Shown here: positions 47,324 through 60,888 of the stretch, piece after piece
How the letters are laid out: each line of letters starts with the position of its first letter
How positions within the stretch are numbered: the first letter of the stretch is position 1
Source of the DNA: Conchocele bisecta
Lineage: Eukaryota; Mollusca; Bivalvia; Lucinida; Thyasiridae
Direction: 5' to 3'
Assembly: GCA_029237695.1 (NCBI GenBank)
Contig: CM055279.1
Span: 60,771,530-60,835,529 of the forward strand
DNA length: 64,000 bases
The notes under the pieces: model-generated
Database searches by the model: none
Seen by the model: only the letters and a program-made list of their open reading frames with translations
Told to the model about the DNA's origin: nothing
Made by a program: the position numbers and the translations under genes

Positions 47324-48234
47324 CACAGGTGGAAGACTCGGACCTAGGACCTGATAAATGGCTCATTTGTAAACCGTTACCCCACCCACCAATTTCCGCA
47401 CAATAGACACTATAGCGTTTTCAAGGTAGGAAAGAGCTTGGGAAAATGTCGTACTTTCGGACTCGCTCAAACACCACACATTTCGATCTTTCAGCTGACT
47501 TATGTCTCTGGTAATCCATAAATGTCTTAGGGCTTCAAATATATTCACGTCAATCATCTGCTTTAAGCATTTCGTTAGTTACGGGCAAATTAGCGACCAC
47601 AACTAAGGCGATAAGTGTGTGTACGAAAGAATGTCATACATTTGTGTGGGCTGTGGAAGCATAAATTACATGTACAATCTGGCTGAAATCCCATTACAGT
47701 CTCAACATATTGACGTAAATCATTGAAATAAACATCAGTAAATCTAATGTTACATTTTGTGACAAATAAGTGTCATTAACTAACCTTGAATGATCTAAAA
47801 CGTGTGTTTATTTCGATTTGCGTTCCAACATTTCGACATAACCTTCCGTGAACTTTACTTTCGGATTTCCGTTGTTATATTCGCAGAATGATCAATAATG
47901 ACGTCACGGTAAAACCTAAACTGGAGGGTTACAAATAGAACAGCCAATCAGGTGGCGATGTGTGTGTGGGATTCTTTCGGAAGGAGATATTTCTCTGTAA
48001 CGTTGGTATCTAAAACGTGTGTATCTAACAATATACTAAACACAGATGTTTAAAGTGAATATATTTGGGGACCTAATGCATTTATTATTTGCCAGAGGCG
48101 TAAGTCAGCAGAAAGTTTGAAACCTGTGGTGTTTGAGCGAGCCCGAAACTACGCCTATCTATGGCATTTTCCCAAGCTGTTGCCCACCTTCAAAGGCTAT
48201 CCTGTATAGTGTAAGGACATTGGTGGGTGTGGTA
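47324..48234. mobile_element. Foldback element with about 200-bp inverted ends (copy B)
   Basis: It is the counterpart of 23126-24053. Here the left end is complete (CACAGGTGGAAGACTCGG...) and the right end is truncated, the reverse of copy A. Confidence 0.8.
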
Positions 48235-48462
48235 CGATAGATAGAAACCGCACATGTTGTGATTTTGTTTACAAGACAAAGTCTAGCGATCCATGATACT
48301 CTGTGGACATGACTAACAGAAACAAATAGGCATTGCAACTGCTGTTTTATTGCGCCTGTTCGGTTGGGTCACGGTCTGTGCTGTATTCACAGTACATGAC
48401 ACAAGTACCTCTTAACAACAGCTGAAGTGAAGTTGTATTTAAAATGGAAAAAAACTAATACG

Positions 48463-49376
48463 AACTAGATTGGTCAGTAAGCGAGGCTTACGGAATACCC
48501 CCCGCGTGGGCCCAGGTACCCCTAAATATGTAAACTTTTCTAAGTATGTGGGCTTGTGACCTTGACACTGGGCTTAGCGGGGGCGGCACGAACGTGAATG
48601 TGAAGCAATTTCGAGCAAGGAAATAGAAGATATAACCGATTTCTCTGATGTTATGTTTTGTAAAGAGACTAAGTATGTGATCTTGACCTTGGGATCAGCG
48701 GGGATATGTCACAGCATGATAGGAGAGCCTTAGAGGAATGCATGCATGAAATATTAAGAATTTTAGATGAAGTTATAACATTTCTCCGATGTTAAGTTTT
48801 ATAAAGAGACCATGTATTTGACCTTGACCTTGGGATCAGCGGGGGTGGGACGGTCGTGGATTTGGCACAGCATGATAGTAGAGCCTTACAGGAATGCATG
48901 TGTGAAATATTAAGCATTTTAGATGAAGGAAATAGAAGTTATAACAATATTTATCCGATGTTAAGTTTTGTAAAGAGACTAAGTATTTGACCTTGACCAT
49001 GGGATCAGCGGGGGTTGGACGGTCGCGGATTTGGCACAGCATGGTAGTGGAGCCTTAGAATGCATGTGTGAAATATTAAGCATTTTAGATGAAGGAAATA
49101 GAAGTTATACCAATATTTCTCGGATGTTAAGTTTTGTAAAGAGAATAAGTATTTGACCTTGACCATGGGATCAGCAGGGGTTGGACGGTCGTGGATTTGG
49201 CACAGCATGGTAGTAGAGCCTTAAGAGGAATTGCATGTGTGAAATATTTAAGCATTTTTAGATGAATGAAATAGAATGTTTATAACAATATTTCTCTGAT
49301 GTTAAGTTTACGGACGCACAGACGGACAACCTGACTCCAGTATACCCTCACCCCACAACTCGTTGCGGGGGGTATA
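48463..49376 (+). mobile_element. Pearl-like element, copy 3
   Basis: It starts AACTAGATTGGTCAGTAAGC and ends CTCCAGTATACCCTCACCCC, then ACAACTCGTTG, a G-run and TATAA. About four monomers of about 167 bp carry TTTGACCTTGACCATGGGAT and ATGTTAAGTTTTGTAAAGAG. The microsatellite is reduced to ACGGACGCACAGACGGAC. It lies 230 bp outside the end of duplication copy B. Confidence 0.82.
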
Positions 49377-51330
49377 AAAATAGTCAAAATGTGCTCAAAG
49401 ACCACCAGGGATCGAGAAAATAATAGCATCACTGGAAGGACGCACCTGGATAATTTCTATAGCCGCCACGCTGCACTTAACTTCGCTGATGTGAGTTTAA
49501 CAAGAACAATTATAACATGAATGATCATGTTATAAAAGAACGCTTTGAGTGTATGCTATTATTATTGAGGCCAACTACATGTTTGCAAGTAGCATGTAAA
49601 GTTATAGATATCAGGGTATGGGATCAGTGGTTTCCGAACCTGCTTTTCCGACATGACGTATTCTGTGACGTCATTTTTACAGTAAATTTTCTTGAAACTT
49701 TTCCAAGCAAACGGACGGATATCGATGATATGTATCACACCATAGAAATGACATACCGGTTCGATGATATGTATCACACCATACATTCACGTTCTTTAGA
49801 TTTATATTCACATCCATGGAAACCGATTCTTCGTCAAAACCAGAAAATTGTTAGATTAAAGCAAACTATACCATAATGCAAGAACTGGCATCATTAAACG
49901 AAGCTAATCCCCTCGCACTGGCATCATTAAACGAAGCTAATCCCCTCGCTGGCAGCCTTGATAATAAAAAAGTACTCCGTGACCTTGGGCGGTCGAACGT
50001 GGGTCATACGAGTCTACTCATATGCTAAACCATGCTCCATCCATAGACACACATTATGGTCAAATAATATCAAAATCGTGGAAGCAGTTCACAAGTTATC
50101 GAAAAATGAAAGGTGTTACTGGCGTACGTACATACGTACGCAGTACATGGACTAACGATATACCAGCTCTTGCCTATCGGCGAGGGGATACTAATTGGCA
50201 ACCTGTTAAGCATTTACTGCGTTATGTTTCATTAAACTCTGTCTTTCCATTATAAAGATATTACATTCAACATCCTGCACCACCTTTAATTGACATGGCG
50301 CAATTTTAAATATTGCGCGGGCCCAATTTTCCCAATTTTAGTACTTTCCACTAACATAAAAAACCGACATCTAGTCGCACGCTGACTGAGCCGCGATCTA
50401 TAAACTTACCCAGGGAGGTTTACATTGCAAACATAGTGTAACGCGTCCACTGGCGGTTTGTTTCGGTGAGTCCGCACAGTACAACAGTCCGACTTGGCAA
50501 CGCCACCTAGCGACTTATCACCGGCACTGCAGTGCTTGATATCAAAATCCTAAAACCATCAACTTCTAAAACTGGCGTTTTGAAGAAAGTCATGAAATAT
50601 GCAATCTTAAATTCGATAAAATTGACGCAGTACAATTTGAACGACGTTATAAGCCAAAGATATGAGTGCCAGAAATAATCCACATTCAGACACATGAAAA
50701 TGTTTGCCATTTCTCCATTTCATTGTCGAAACTCCAGACGGTTTTACAGAATGTGAAAGCCATAGAAAATGTATACTGGATATCAAATACTCCTACAAGC
50801 ACCAATATGAACTTGTGAGTGAAATTCACGACAGGTCATACATTACATCGAAACAGAAATCATTGCCTTGAAAAAGTCTGAGAAATATTACACACACACA
50901 AGTACACATTCAAACGGCTGTATGTCAAAAATTGTTCTGCGACTTTGCACTGTAGTGGAGTATCCTGATTCATGCAGAGGGGGTGTGAATTGTGAATGGA
51001 GTTTGGAAGGGGTGCGAGAACATACATTTAATTTCTTCCATTGAAGTGATTTTCACATATATTATACAGGTAGTTATTTCCCCCAGAAAACGTAGGTTAA
51101 AGTAAAAAAATACACACCTGACAAATGTTACAGGATGCAATTACACACCATGTCACTGGACTTTGTACTGTACACCCACTGGTGAATCCATGTGACAAGT
51201 GTTTTGTATGATGTGGTGTTTGTGAATGAGCTGATAAGACAAGCCTTTGCACTTAATGACTGGGTGCCAGACATCCTTCAGCAAAGTTGCAAATCATGAT
51301 TTGAATTGGGGTCCCATCTGTTTGGCACAA
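49377..51330. other. No gene seen
   Basis: No credible ORF. A 29-bp direct duplication (GGCATCATTAAACGAAGCTA type) lies at 49886-49946, and 49650-49760 resembles 4220-4310. Confidence 0.45.
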
Positions 51331-51334
51331 AGTG

Positions 51335-51560
51335 TTCTTTATAGGAATTAAATATTAAATAAGTATAATTGTGTAACTATTCAAACAGTTTTAAAAAATA
51401 CGAGTGCCCACTACACAGAAATATTCACTTAGTAATCTTAGGTTTACTGATAGGTTGTATCATCGTGCTATTTTGATTGTAAATGAGGCAGGTCATTTTT
51501 AAATTATTTATATCAACTAAATGTGTCACCTGAATAAATATTTGTATTGACTTGTTACAA
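51335..51560. repeat. Single terminus of the 1518-2465 family
   Basis: GGAATTAAAT...AAGTATAATTG and TTTTAAAAAATACGAGTGCCC match the left end at 1518. A further copy is at 55555-55775, inside the 1.8-kb element. Confidence 0.65.
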
Positions 51561-52199
51561 AATATGATCATTGCACATCAAAAGATAAATAGAGAGAATA
51601 AATAGTTGTTTCCATTAATAACATTTTTAAAGAGTCAATGTTATCGCCCTTGATATCAAAGTGGCAATTCAAGCTTGATGTAAAAATAATAATAATGTAA
51701 AATTAACATGGTTGATATGATTTTTTTTAAGAATTTTAACAAATTTTCTACAACGGCCATCTTGGATTATGCGACAACCTCCATTTTAACAAATATGAAA
51801 ATGCTTCACCCACGCACCACAACTGTGAAGTCTGACCAGCGTCGGCCAAACGGTACATGAGAAGAAGACGAAATCTATAATTAAAGGATGACCTGTCGGC
51901 GGCCATCTTGTATGATGTATCATCCGATTTTGACAATACCCACGATACCTTCGATTTGATATATATCAGGACCATATGAGGTCAAATTTGAAATATCGCT
52001 ATGTGCCAGATACAAAATCAATGCGTGAACAAACAAAGGGAGAACACTGGAATATTAGTGAGGCAAGAGTTGTGATAAAAATACAAAAAGGAATTCCAGT
52101 TATGCTCGGGACACAAAATCAGTACATGTATCCGAAAAAAACAAAAGAAATCAGTATGTTAAGATATGTTATTCTTGCTTTTAAGGACTAGAGCAAGTG

Positions 52200-53440
52200 A
52201 GCGGGGTCTCACACATACCCGCGGCCGTAGCAAAGTCATTTGGCCTTGACCTTTGGCATGAAAGCTGCTTAGGTGAGATATAGAATGAAAATATGGCTGT
52301 TGATAAAGAAGTGTGACATTTCCAGTCGATCCAATATACGGTTTCAGATAAATTGTGTACTTAAAACTTTAATGCAAATATTTCAAAACATTTAACACAA
52401 TTTGACCTTGACCTTGGGCATGAAAGTCACATGCGTAGGCTATAAAATGAAAATATGGATGTTGATTGTTGATAGACAAATATATGAAGTTTCAATTCAA
52501 TCTGACTTACGGTTGCAGAGAAATCGTTTACTTAAAACTTTTTTAACGCATATATTTCAAAACATTTAACGCAAGTTTCAAAGTAATTTCACCTTCACTG
52601 TGTGCATGAAAGCCGTATGAGTGGGCTATATAATGTTTGTTTAATGGTGTTAACGGCCTATCAACAGCTATGGTCTAATACTCACATAAAGGATATAACT
52701 GTCGGATACCAAATGCCAAAGTTGTTTGTTTTATTGGTGTTTAACGGCCTATCAACAGCAGGTCATATAAAGCTGGGCAAACGGGTTTGATCCTGTATTA
52801 ACCTGCTGCATTGGGGGGAAAATCCCAAAATCAGAACGGAATAATTTCATCGAGAAAAATATAGTCAGCCCTGAAATTAGAATAACCTGACCTGATGCCA
52901 GGTCCATACCACATCAAAGTCACTTGGCCCCTTTCCCTAAAAAAGGATTACGAATAATCGTAATACTCACACAAGAGATATAACCAGATTCAACTGTCAC
53001 ATACAAAATGCCAAAGACGTATGTGAGGGCCAAACCAGGTCTCCAGTCGGATTTCCGGTAAGGATGAATCGCGATTGTTAAATTACCCATCACATGCACC
53101 CACCAGGGCTATAGAAAGAAAATATTGATCTTCTAACTTCATAAAGAAGTATATATATGAAGTTTCAAGTCAACCCGACTTGCGGTTGCAGAGACATTGT
53201 GTACTTAAAAACTTTGACACGTTTGATACAAATATTTCAAAACTTTAAGTAATTTGACCTTGTGCAGGAAAGCCACATCACATCGGTGTGCTACAGTATA
53301 AAAAATATGGATGACGATAAAGAAGTATATGAAAATTCAACAAAATGCGATTTACGGTTGCATATATAATGGGTACCCAAAAACCTTCAACGCAAATCTT
53401 ACGGATGGACGAAAATACAAAAACTATATACACCTCGATA
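52200..53440. repeat. Tandem-repeat element, family T3 (about 175-bp monomers), interrupted
   Basis: Units at about 52225, 52400, 52580, 53100 and 53250 carry TTGACCTTG, GGCATGAAAGC, TGAAAATATGGATGTTGAT and TTTCAAAACATTTAAC. It is interrupted at 52630-53060 by a segment shared with 55995-56465 and 56585-56965. Confidence 0.7.
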
Positions 53441-53917
53441 TACTTTGTATGCCTGGGTATGAATCATGATTGAAGGCACTGTGTTACAGATGATGCCTCA
53501 ATATGTTGTTTCTCACATCATGCACTGCAAATGACCAATATCAACCAATTGCACCATTTCATTCGAAGTCAAATTTCGAAGTCGAAATTTATTGTACACA
53601 TGTAATTTGTTACAAGTTTGACCATTGGGCATTGATTTCAATTATAATCATGATAATAGCACAAAAATACATCATTAATTCGTAAATTTTTGTTTCCCTT
53701 CGAAAGTCTACAAAGTTTGTCTTTGGTCTATTCTGGATGTTTCAAGTAAAATCCTTTATTGCGAAGATAACTGAAACCATGTGAAACCAACCAAATATAG
53801 ACTTTATAGACTGTGGACGTTAAACAGAAATTTATGAATCAAAGATTGAATGCAATACCTTAAATGCTAATCACTCTAGGTTGGCGGTAGGATTTTTAAA
53901 TTTGCTCAAATATGTGT

Positions 53918-54122
53918 CTGTGACTGGAGAAATGGGGCTTATGGTATTTGCGATCAGTGTAGATACACATATCCGCACAGGATCTAAACTGTTCACCATT
54001 ACATCAATGAAATCTCCATCATGCTTCTAACAAGCCACATCATTATCAGGCTACATGAGTGTACTATTTGATCAGGAGCTACACTGGTCACAAATCCCAT
54101 AAACCACATTCTCCAGTCACAG
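53918..54122. repeat. MITE with about 43-bp inverted ends
   Basis: CTGTGACTGGAGAAATGGGG is mirrored at the right end by CCACATTCTCCAGTCACAG. Other copies are at 62281-62575 (expanded by a poly-T tract) and 4730-4815 (one end). Confidence 0.78.
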
Positions 54123-54127
54123 CCACC

Positions 54128-54332
54128 GGTTAAAGTAACGGACCAATACCTATAAATACATTAAATATACCTAAAAGCATCAATAAGTGAAATAAAATAG
54201 GCTAAACAAATTATTTACTCCCATATATCACACATGGAGTAAATACATTTTGTTTAGCTTATTTTTCTCTCACTTATTGATGCTCTTAGGTATATTTAAT
54301 GTATTTATAGGCCATGGTCCGTTACTTCAACC
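54128..54332. repeat. Palindromic MITE, family H3, copy 1
   Basis: GGTTAAAGTAACGGACC and GGTCCGTTACTTCAACC bracket arms of about 95 bp (AATACATTAAATATACCTAA and its complement). Copy 2 is at 55390-55535. Confidence 0.85.
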
Positions 54333-54720
54333 TGAGGTCACAGCCACATATGTTTAAAAGCATAGTAAATATATTTCTGACCATTTCAATATCTAGTCCT
54401 TCGAGTGTCACATAATCAGAAATGTACAAATGTCATTCTGTCCACCACAAGAATGAGTCACCGATTCAAAACATATTGACAAATCTTAAAACTGCACAAC
54501 TCAGATTTGTGTGAATAAGATTCATTCTCAATTCCATCAACACAAGAAGTAACATGTCTTACGATACATCCTTTCAACAGGTTGATTAGATGATTAGAGC
54601 AGAAATCAGAGTTAAGAACCACACAAACACTGCCGCTGGCATGGATGGTACTCCGGTTAAATGGTTAATTTTTTGTAACTGAACTTGTCTTTCTCAAGCT
54701 CTTCCTCGAGGGTTATATTT

Positions 54721-55013
54721 TCAGATGTCGCTGATCTTAAGATAATGACAGTCTGTCATGGCGACACTATATTTTGCTTCGTGTAGGTCAGGAACTGGAT
54801 CAGTTCCCATTTCGCAAGTGTTTGGCAACTTGTTGCCCAGGTGGAGTAGTGTCTTCGGGCAGCGATTCTTCTGGTGGCCTTTGTCCTTCAACAGTAGAAT
54901 GAGAAACAATTTCCGCCTTATCTGCTTCTTCTGAAACCGCCCATATACTATCTCAATAGCCCTGCTGGTGTCTGCCTCGACTGCAGGGTGAAGTTGAAGA
55001 GGCTCGACGAATA
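54721..55013 (-). other. Open frame of unknown nature
   Basis: A minus-strand frame of about 97 codons (SGLFVEPLQLHPAVEADTSR, AIEIVYGRFQKKQIRRKLFL, LLLKDKGHQKNRCP, MGTDPVPDLHEAKYS) is GC-richer than its surroundings and follows a TTTGTTTCAG acceptor-like site at about 55040. A stop lies between that site and the frame. It could be a decayed exon or transposon remnant. No family recognised. Confidence 0.25.
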
Positions 55014-55389
55014 ATCCAGATGGCTAAGATCTGTAGACGGCTTCCCTGAAACAAACAATCAAACACTATTATGTACATGGTTAGCCTTTTATTGAATTTC
55101 TTACCGTATTAACCATTACTCAGCAAATGACTCCGCAACTTTCCAACATGAAACAGTGCTTAAGAGAACTACATTCCCACCCGGGTATCAAACTCACAAA
55201 AACTTGGATAAATGTGGTAAGCGAGTAAGCCACATTGTTCATAGTTGTGAACAGTAACTCTTGAAATCTACAACCGTACTGTCCGTAGCAGAGTTACGTT
55301 TCCATTCATAGTCTTCCTCTGCAGAATAGTGAATAAGAGATCTGGTTCGCAAATTACATGTACCAGCTAAAGTTGGGGTCCCATCCACA

Positions 55390-55535
55390 GGTTGAAGTAA
55401 CGGACCGAGGTATATATATGTGTGTGTTATAGAGGGAGTAACAAAACTTTTTTTAGCTTTTTTTTTTCGTTATGGACGCTTTTAGGCGTATTTAATGTAT
55501 TTATAGACCTCGGTCCGTTACAATGTACTTCAACC
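55390..55535. repeat. Palindromic MITE, family H3, copy 2 (nested)
   Basis: GGTTGAAGTAACGGACC and TACTTCAACC mark the ends, with GTATTTAATGTATTTATAGA in the right arm. Part of the left arm is deleted. Confidence 0.8.
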
Positions 55536-55994
55536 TGTTTGCATAACAGCTTGCCTATAAGAATTAAATAAGTGTATAATTGTGTAACTACGGTACATGT
55601 ATTCCGCCAGTTTTAAAAATTACGAGTGCAGGTCCACTATACATATATAATCATTTAGTAATATTGATTTTACTGATAGTGACTCGTGGTGGTATCAGGC
55701 TATTTTGATATGCAAATGAGACATGACATTTTTAAATTATTTATACCAATTAAATGTGTCACCCGAACAAATATTTTTATTGACACATTATAAAGTACGA
55801 TCATAGTGCACATAACAAAACTAAGCAGACAGAATATAGTTTCCATTAACCTTTAACGGAAACACGGTTATCGCCCCTGATATCAGTGACGAAATTCACG
55901 TTTCATAAAAAGAAAAAGTACACGTATCGACCCTGATTATCAGTGATCGAAATTCACGTTTCATAAAAAGAAAAAGTACATAATATTTTCACGT

Positions 55995-56965
55995 ACATGT
56001 ACAAATGGGGGGAAAATCCCAAAATCAGAACTGAATATTTACAATAACACAACTATATATTCAGCGCTGAAATCAGAATAATCCTGGTCCGATACCAGGT
56101 CCTCGCCACACCAGAATCACTTGGCCTCTCCCAAAAGCAGTAGGATAAGTAATAATCTTACTACAATGTACTTTTATAATGGGCAATAACCCAATTCAAC
56201 TCCCAGGTAACAAAAGAGCCAAAGATAAAAATGTACTGAAGGGTCAAACCAGGCAAATAGTGATTCCTATATGGAGGAACTACTACCGTTAATTTACGTC
56301 GTCTCGTTCTCCCGACGTGGGATCCACCCACGTAAATGTTTTGTTATTACTTTTATAATAGTTTTTTTTTCCAATGGAAAATATACAAATTAGGTCACAA
56401 TTAACAACTAAAGCGTAAATCAGATCTGATAAGCTATTCTGTAGAGGAAGCCTACGTATATCATTTATTTGTTTGTTGGGGTCTAACGGCCTATCAAGTT
56501 ATCAACAGATGCGGTCATTTAAGGCCGGGTCAATGGGTTTAGTAATAAATCCCATATATTACCTGTACAAGTACATGTTCAAGTACATGTACAAATGGGG
56601 GAAAATCCTAAAATCAGAAATGAATATTTACAATAAAAGAACTATATACTCAACCCTTAAATCAGGATGATCCTGATCTGATGCGAGGTCCTCGCCACAC
56701 CAGAATCACATGGCCCCTCCCAAAAGCAGTAGGATCAGTAATAATCTTACTACTTCTATAATGGGCAATAACCCAATTCAACTCCCAGGTAACAGAAAGA
56801 GCGAAAGATGAAAACGTACCTGAGGGCCAAACCAGGCAAATCGTGATCCATACGTATTACTTTTATAATATTTTTTTTTCAGATGGAAAATATACAAATT
56901 GTGTCACAATTAACAACTAAAGTGTAAATCAGATCTGATTAGCTATTATGTAGAGGAAGCCTACA
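55995..56965. repeat. Tandem duplication, two units of about 380-470 bp
   Basis: 55995-56465 and 56585-56965 are direct copies (GGGGAAAATCC, CACACCAGAATCAC, AGATCTGAT, GTAGAGGAAGCCTAC). The first has an extra segment of about 80 bp around CTCCCGACGTGGGATCC. A third copy lies at 52800-53060. Confidence 0.8.
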
Positions 56966-57036
56966 TGTATGAATGGAATAGTAACTCTGCTACAGACGGT
57001 ACAGGAGTAGATTGCAAGAGTTATTGTTCGCAACTA

Positions 57037-60000
57037 CAATAACATGGTTCAATAATAATGAGACATCAGTGATTCTATATTTTATGTACATATTTGTGTC
57101 GTTTTTCTAGTTTCGATGTAGAACCAATAATTCATTAAACTGTGTTTATTCCATTGGGTGACAGTCCAGTTGTTACATTTATAATAGTATAGCCAATTGT
57201 TCTCGTCATTTTTTAATTTTATTTCCACTTCAAGGGACCAGGGGTCTCAGAAATGTAATTTCCGTTACATACATTTACATGACGTAAATATAGCTTTACA
57301 TTTACATTTTTTTCTTTTCAACGGCATAAAACATACAACTGAAGGGCATCTATTTAGAAAAGTGTCAAGAATATGGTAAGCTAATTGTATTAGTGCGAAA
57401 CAGAGAAATTTAGTAGCAAGTCGTGGAATTTCTCATTTATGGTAACCCAACAACATATATTTAAAAAATGTCATTTCGGCTAATTCTGCGCACCGGCTAA
57501 TGCACAATTCACGTAATGTTTTGCCCAGCTTACGTCAGAATAAATTATGTTGATTTTGGAATAAATCAGCTGATTAACGGTATACTAAGTCACAATTTTA
57601 TCCCATTCCAATAGTTTGGTAAAAAGTTATTCAGAACATGGTCAAAATGATTAGTGGTCCTGCTTACTAAATGAATAGATCAACAACAGATCTGCTTCAT
57701 AAACCAATAATACACATGCAAATATACCGACATTGGTTATCATTTTATTCCGTATTATTCGCAAAACTCAAGGACAAAATGACTGATATTTTGATCAAAT
57801 TTGGCTGGGTCTCCGCTAGGCGGATACAGATAATAGACGACAGATGAAATAGTAAAAGCCATCTGCTTAGCCGTGATTATCTTGGCTAAGAACTGCCTTG
57901 AATGTTCAGTGAATTTTGACTGAATATGGACATTTTCACGAAAATTATTATTAGGTGCGCAGAATTAACAGACATGATTGTAATCCCAACAAACATACAG
58001 TCTCCACCCCGCCCATATTTCGTGAGGTCACCCCAATGAAGCAAAAAAGTCCCTCATCACCACCCCAGACCAAACATGGGTACCCTGTGTACAAATAAAT
58101 TTTAGGAAGCCCACCCACTGCAATACAAATACTTAATACAAATACTGCACTTCAATTTTTTTACTTGTTTGGTCACTGTTGTTATAGTTTTCTAAATCGT
58201 GTAAACACGTGACTTTCTGAAAACACTTGTCTTAAGAAACAACATGAATAATCAGACATGTAAAATATTGGTGTGTGCAAAGCCACATACACGGTGCGAA
58301 GCCAGGTACACTTACTTAATAGAAATACTGCACCGGCCTATATTCATATTTCGGGGAAAATTCACCGCTGTGCAAATGCAGTGTACCTGGATTCGCACAC
58401 CTCAATTTTTTACTTTTTTCATCACTGTTGTTACAGTTTTTATAAACACATTTGACTGGCGGGGGGGGGGTGAAAGTAGTGTCTGTTTTAAGTGGCTAAA
58501 AGCCTATATAGACAATAGATAACAGATAATAGCCTAAATAGATAATGAATCGACTTGTTGGACTGAAAACATATATTCAAAGTGAATCTACAAGTATCGA
58601 GGTGCCACAAACACACAGAGTCCGAGATGCACCATAAATTAGAAATTAGCTATTTAAACAACAATTGTAGAAACAACATTGGTCGCGAAAACCAATGACT
58701 CGGCACATGCACAGGCAATGTTGAATATCCCCCACCACATGAATTCATGTTAGATTGAATACAATGGAATTATTATTTTAGTAGCCCTGTGGTTAAAAGT
58801 GCTGTCGAAGTCAGCACGATTCAAATATTGGTCAACAGTAATAAAGAAATAATTCCTACCTGAAACAAATGTTTCGTGTCTGGCAGCTAGTAGTAGTAGA
58901 CTTATGTAAAATGTAGGTCAATTATTGATGTCTCTTGGCTGTCGCCGTATTGTCCTCTCAACTTTAGCAAATTTGCAGAAATGTACGTCTGTAGCATTCA
59001 CAAATCGTTGAGTACACAATGAGTATCTGTATTTCCGTATTTAGAGCTTATCAACAACGAAGACAGCAATCACGATGGCAGTACGTGTAATGGCAATATG
59101 ACCAATCATTGTATTATTACGCGTTTGGCAGGACACGAAATATAGTATGACGTCACAATGAAAATACAATTGCATTTAACAACAAATAGCTGACTTTTTA
59201 AACGTAAATTTGTTATTGGTTGGTATATTACATTAAAAAAAAGTGTCCTGTGTCCAATAAATTGGACACATGACACTATGGCGTTTAGTAAAACGGTTCA
59301 AATATTGACTCTAAATGTACCAGAGGTTCTAAATGAGGCTCCATACGGGATAATCTATTTAAACTAAATTTCATTGGGAAGCTATTTTTTTGCAAATTAC
59401 ATGCGTATTATTATTTTAATATAACCTATCAATGTCTACAGGTGTTAGCATGTTTCAATATTGAACTAACATATATCTTGTTGGTATTGGCACACTTTCA
59501 TTTTACGAAGTTTCCCGCAGCGAACCCCATTCGGCCCATCGACCGATTGTAAATATAGAACGCCTGTAACTATTCACGAGAATATAGGCGTTCTATGAAA
59601 ATACAAGACATAGTCAAGCGATCCGGGATAATTGGGGAACACGACTACCAGAACAAAGTATACATTGCAAGTGTGCGTCTAGTGCACCTGTTGCTGTAGT
59701 CCAGGATACAAACACATCTGACACAGCATTGGGTTAACCAAAATGTAAATGTAAAACTTAACACAATTCATACCAAAAATGGGCAAAATGTGTATAACTC
59801 TCGAAGTGACAGTCATGCTCAATGACGACTGAGATTGCGAACATTGGGAATAATATCACTAAAGATTCTTAGCCTTGTTATTCCTTAAAATGATCGTAAA
59901 TGTACTAATAACAGAGTACCAAATAGAAAGGGATTTTCCCAAGCATATCCCTTTTTCGCTCACTTTTTTGCTCTCTCTCGCCACGACTGATTTCCACGTT

Positions 60001-60100
60001 TGAGCAGTTTTGGGGTCGAAATGTGGTCAAACTCGCAAATTGGAAGCTCATCAAATTCGCCTCTAAAACTGATCATTTCCAGGTTTGAGCAGTTTTGGTT
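57037..60100. other. No gene seen
   Basis: This is AT-rich DNA without a credible ORF. A small hairpin lies at about 59556-59598 (TAGAACGCCTGTA / TATAGGCGTTCTA). Short repeats of a TACACTTACTTAATAGAAATA type occur at 58130-58450. Confidence 0.45.
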
Positions 60101-60103
60101 GGC

Positions 60104-60887
60104 ATTGTAGGAAATTTCCTACATTAGAAACTCTCCATTTGCAGGTTTTCGTAGTTATTGACAGCAAAACAAACAACGGAATATGGGCAGTGTTATTTAA
60201 TAAATGAATTTAATAATATAAACTCGATTGTGGGAAATTTCCCACAATTGAAATACAGAATGTACAATTTAACAAAATAATTACAAATTGGACACTGAAA
60301 TGCCAAAAAATACAACTCCGACAATATCCGAATACAATGAACTAAACTTGATGATTAATCGGTTTTCATTGTAGGAAATTTCCTACGTTCGATTTAGGTG
60401 TTTTACTTTTGTCTAGGAAATATTGTTAAACTTCTCTAAATAAATTTCAACACTGAAATTCAAAACATACAACTTTGACAATATCCAAATGTACATCAAT
60501 TTAATTGAACGTAGGAAATTTCCCACAATTAAACCTCATTTACACAAAAATCAGAAACCGATCGTAGGAAATTTCCTACGTTCCATGCAAGTGACTTACT
60601 TTTGTGCAGGATATATTGTCAAATACATGTACATGTACCTTTCAACATCGAGATTCAAAACATAAAACTTTCACAAAACTGTGATCAGTCGTATTTATTT
60701 TACAGAAACAACAGAAACCGATTGTAGGAAATTTCCTACGTTCGATTCAAGTGATTTACATTTGTCAAGGATATATTGCCGAAGTTCTCGAAGTTAATAA
60801 ATTTCAACACTGAAATTCAAAATATACAACTTTGACAAGATCCAAATGTACATCACTTGAATTGAACGTAGGAAATTTCCCACAATA
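60104..60887. repeat. Array of small inverted-repeat elements built on a GGAAATTTCC palindrome
   Basis: Seven 16-bp palindromes of the type GTAGGAAATTTCCTAC or GTGGGAAATTTCCCAC lie at 60107, 60230, 60371, 60511, 60564, 60724 and 60868. They pair as ends of elements of about 165 bp (clearly 60368-60530 and 60720-60887), each with an outer inverted repeat of about 45 bp (GTTCGATTCAAGTGAT / ATCACTTGAATTGAAC). Confidence 0.82.
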
Positions 60888-60888
60888 A

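Larger units (their letters stand above)
40914..48235. repeat. Segmental duplication, copy B (partner 19130-24000)
   Basis: It is collinear with copy A in the same orientation. The differences are a larger zinc-finger array, the element at 43780-45779, and the different terminal deletion of the foldback element. Confidence 0.9.
55242..57036. mobile_element. 1.8-kb element with 69-bp terminal inverted repeats
   Basis: The left end 55242-55310 (TAGTTGTGAACAGTAACTC ... TTCCATTCATA) is the reverse complement of 56968-57036 (TATGAATGGAATAGTAACTC ... GTTCGCAACTA). The same sequence forms both arms of the palindrome at 2554-2703. Inside are an H3 MITE (55390-55535), a terminus of the 1518-2465 family and a tandem duplication (55995-56965). 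No transposase ORF is present. Confidence 0.8.
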
